Shown piece after piece: positions 62,194-64,000 of a stretch of DNA of 64,000 nucleotides. The first letter of the stretch is position 1. Every line of letters starts with the position of its first letter. Origin of the DNA: Motacilla alba alba (taxonomy: Eukaryota; Chordata; Aves; Passeriformes; Motacillidae); contig NC_052017.1 in the NCBI RefSeq assembly GCF_015832195.1, positions 79,423,801-79,487,800 of the forward strand, in the 5' to 3' direction. Position numbers and translations under genes: made by a program. The notes beneath the pieces are model-generated. The model was given only the letters and a program-made list of their open reading frames with translations, was not told where the DNA came from and made no database searches.

Positions 62194-62564
62194 GTATGAT
62201 ATATATAAGTAAGCTCCTTAACTGCAGGAATTAGTGAGGAAGTAGATTAGTCCTGAGATTACACCAATACCAGAACTGTCTATCCTCCTTCAGGTTCAGA
62301 GCCATGGGAGACATGAAGAGTAGTCAGCATGAATCAGCCTGCAATTTAAATTTAAAGTAGTAGTAATAAAGAGTCTAATTTGGCAAGAACGTTAGTGGAT
62401 TATTTGCCCCAGACTCATAGGGCTGTGCTTTTGCCTTGCTATTTCGGTTTTTGTAATGAACATGTGTCCTCAAGTGTTTCTGCCATTGACCCTATCTCTT
62501 TCATTATAAACTTCTTTTTCCTCGGATTACTGTTGGTGGTGTTTGGAGGAACTAGTCATGATAT
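62194..62564. other. Unique spacer between two LTR-like blocks
   Basis: 370 bp of ordinary sequence. No retroviral internal region, primer-binding site or gene is visible, so the two flanking blocks do not form a provirus. Confidence 0.6.
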
Positions 62565-63043
62565 TGTTGGGGTTTGACTCTGGCTGGCAGCTAACCCTTC
62601 ACCCACTTGCTTGGTAACCCACTACAGCAGGCTGAGGGAGAGAACTGGACAGTCAAAACTGAGAAAAAAACTCTAGTGAGTCAAGATAACAACAACTTAA
62701 TTCATAAAAGGAAAAAAAAAAAGTAACATATTATGTAAAAGCACTCACTGCCAGCAGACTGATGCCCAACCAGCCTCCAAGCAAAAGCTACTTGGGAGAA
62801 ACCGCCCCAGCTTCTATGCTAAGTATGACATTGTATAGTATGGAGTATGCCTTTCATCTGTTGGGGTCAGCTGTCCTGGCTGTGTCCCCTCCCTACCCTG
62901 CTGAGGGGCAGAGTGGGAAACAGACAAGGCTCAGTTCTGTGCAAGCACCACTCAGCAGTAGATGAAACACTGTTTTTTAATCACAGTGTTACCACATGAG
63001 CTTCTATAAAGAAAATTAACTCCATTCCACCATGAACAAAACA
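62565..63043 (-). mobile_element. Solo LTR of an avian ERVL-like retrovirus, minus strand
   Basis: The plus strand begins TGTTGGGGTTTGACTCTGGC and contains GGTCAGCTGTCCTGGCTGTG, TCCCCTCCCTACCCTGC, GCACCACTCAGCAGTAG and GAAAATTAACTCCATTCCA. These are reverse complements of landmarks of the same bird LTR family as the copy ending at 55604. The sense strand is minus: the TATA-like position (near 62820) and the A/T-rich polyadenylation side then fall in normal LTR order. The copy is old: the TATA motif is decayed and an A-rich insertion lies around 62710. No internal genes or target duplication found. Confidence 0.8.
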
Positions 63044-64000
63044 TAATGCCACTTTTTTTTTCAATTCACCCCAAGGCAATAAATGACCAACTGATGAAAA
63101 AAAAAAAACTGATAAAAAAAAACCCCAACAAAATATTATGTTAGTATCACCTACTCATACCATGTCTACATAATACAAGATTTTAAAAATTCATTGTAAG
63201 GACTGTTTCTGGCTTTTGTTTGTATTATGTCCATTTTGCTCTCTGTGCTTGAGGATATTGGCATTGTCACTGAAGTAAGAACTCCTGTTCCCTCAGTAAG
63301 AGCAGCAAACACTATTCTCTCATTGGATTCCATGAATGAAACAAACTTGCTTGATTTATGAATATATTTTTCAGCAAAACTGAAATAAATTTTTGTAAAT
63401 CTTAATGCTGAGGTCTCTAAAATACTGAGAGGAGGATGAATTTTTATGCTGGTTTCTCTATATAACTGCATTATTAACTCCAAATGAAATATTTTCCTAA
63501 TAATTTGAGGAGGTTGCTCAGTTCTCAGATGGTCATGCTAACTGGTTAGGGTAAATCCTTACAGATTAGGATGGTGGTTTCAGTACCAATGAAGCAGGGA
63601 GAAGCAGCATGTGGTTTATCTGTTCTGATTAATCACTTATTCAGTTGCTACAATAAATTGACATGGAAGGGGGCTGGGGGAACTGAACTGACACAGCTCT
63701 GGCTTTGTGATTTGAGTCTGATCTTTAAATCTTCCTGCACTGGTCAGCAGTGGTCCGGGCTCTGGTTTGAGAGAAAAAAATCAACAAAGGATGTACAATT
63801 AGACTTTGTTTGCCTTTTTTTCAAGGTCCTTTGGGCCAAATGCTATACCTTTTTTCTCATAAGCACTTCCGAGTTATCCTGCTAAAATAATTGGAAATTA
63901 CTTAGAATTTTTGTTTAATTTTAAGGAGTCTGGCTGTATAAGTAATTCAAAGTATTTGAAATTGTACACATTATAGCAAAAAGCAAAACTGCCATGCTTT
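63044..64000. other. Unique AT-rich noncoding DNA to window end
   Basis: Starts with several A runs (63098-63130). Two frames of about 105 codons (63166-63483 minus, 63571-63885 plus) have no recognised motif. Nothing else supported. Confidence 0.65.

Noticed and set aside
55605..62564. Full provirus between the two LTRs
   Set aside because: The LTRs are in opposite orientation and no gag, pol or env sequence lies between them.

Overview
This window looks like noncoding DNA from a bird genome, either a large intron or an intergenic gene desert. The sequence is AT-rich by eye. I found no convincing protein-coding exon, tRNA, rRNA or CRISPR array. The open frames are short (longest about 151 codons), lie on both strands at random, and none outside repeats resembles a protein family I know. 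The avian assignment rests on about a dozen CR1 (chicken repeat 1) LINE fragments. These are 5'-truncated and end in the typical CR1 3' terminus with ATTCTRTG-like octamers. No Alu-, B1- or L1-like sequence was seen. Two old LTR copies also match a family I know from bird genomes. Species and chromosome cannot be told from the sequence.

Layout. 1-4.8 kb: unique AT-rich DNA with a small pair of opposed CR1 3' ends near 2.4-2.6 kb and an inverted repeat at 3.54 kb. 4.86-5.57 kb: a well-preserved minus-strand CR1 flanked by a likely target-site duplication. 5.6-12 kb: unique sequence with a predicted G-quadruplex tract at 9.23 kb. 12-25 kb: mostly unique DNA with short CR1 3' ends at 12.05, 13.6 (weak), 21.5 and 24.9 kb. 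27.95-28.73 kb: a plus-strand CR1 sharing a 65-bp perfect inverted match with the 4.86 kb copy. 31.5-32.0 kb: another plus-strand CR1. 32-41.4 kb: unique DNA with a 20-bp perfect palindrome (39.3 kb) and a 55-bp tandem duplication (40.7 kb). 41.4-41.8 kb: minus-strand CR1. 41.8-52.9 kb: a long unique AT-rich stretch. 52.9-53.8 kb: an old, highly diverged CR1. 55-63 kb: two related solo LTRs of an ERVL-like avian family in opposite orientation, a possible third LTR of another kind, and a minus-strand CR1 with an internal deletion (58.9-59.85 kb).

The genes do not work together here, because no intact gene is visible. The CR1 and LTR copies are fossils: frames are broken, reverse transcriptase catalytic boxes are damaged, and there are no internal proviral genes. 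The most interesting items are structural: a long target-site duplication on a CR1, inverted CR1 and LTR pairs that could fold in a long transcript, a CR1 with a frame-preserving internal deletion, and several palindromes and a G-quadruplex motif. I did not find an undescribed coding system. All family calls come from pattern recognition alone; no database search was run.
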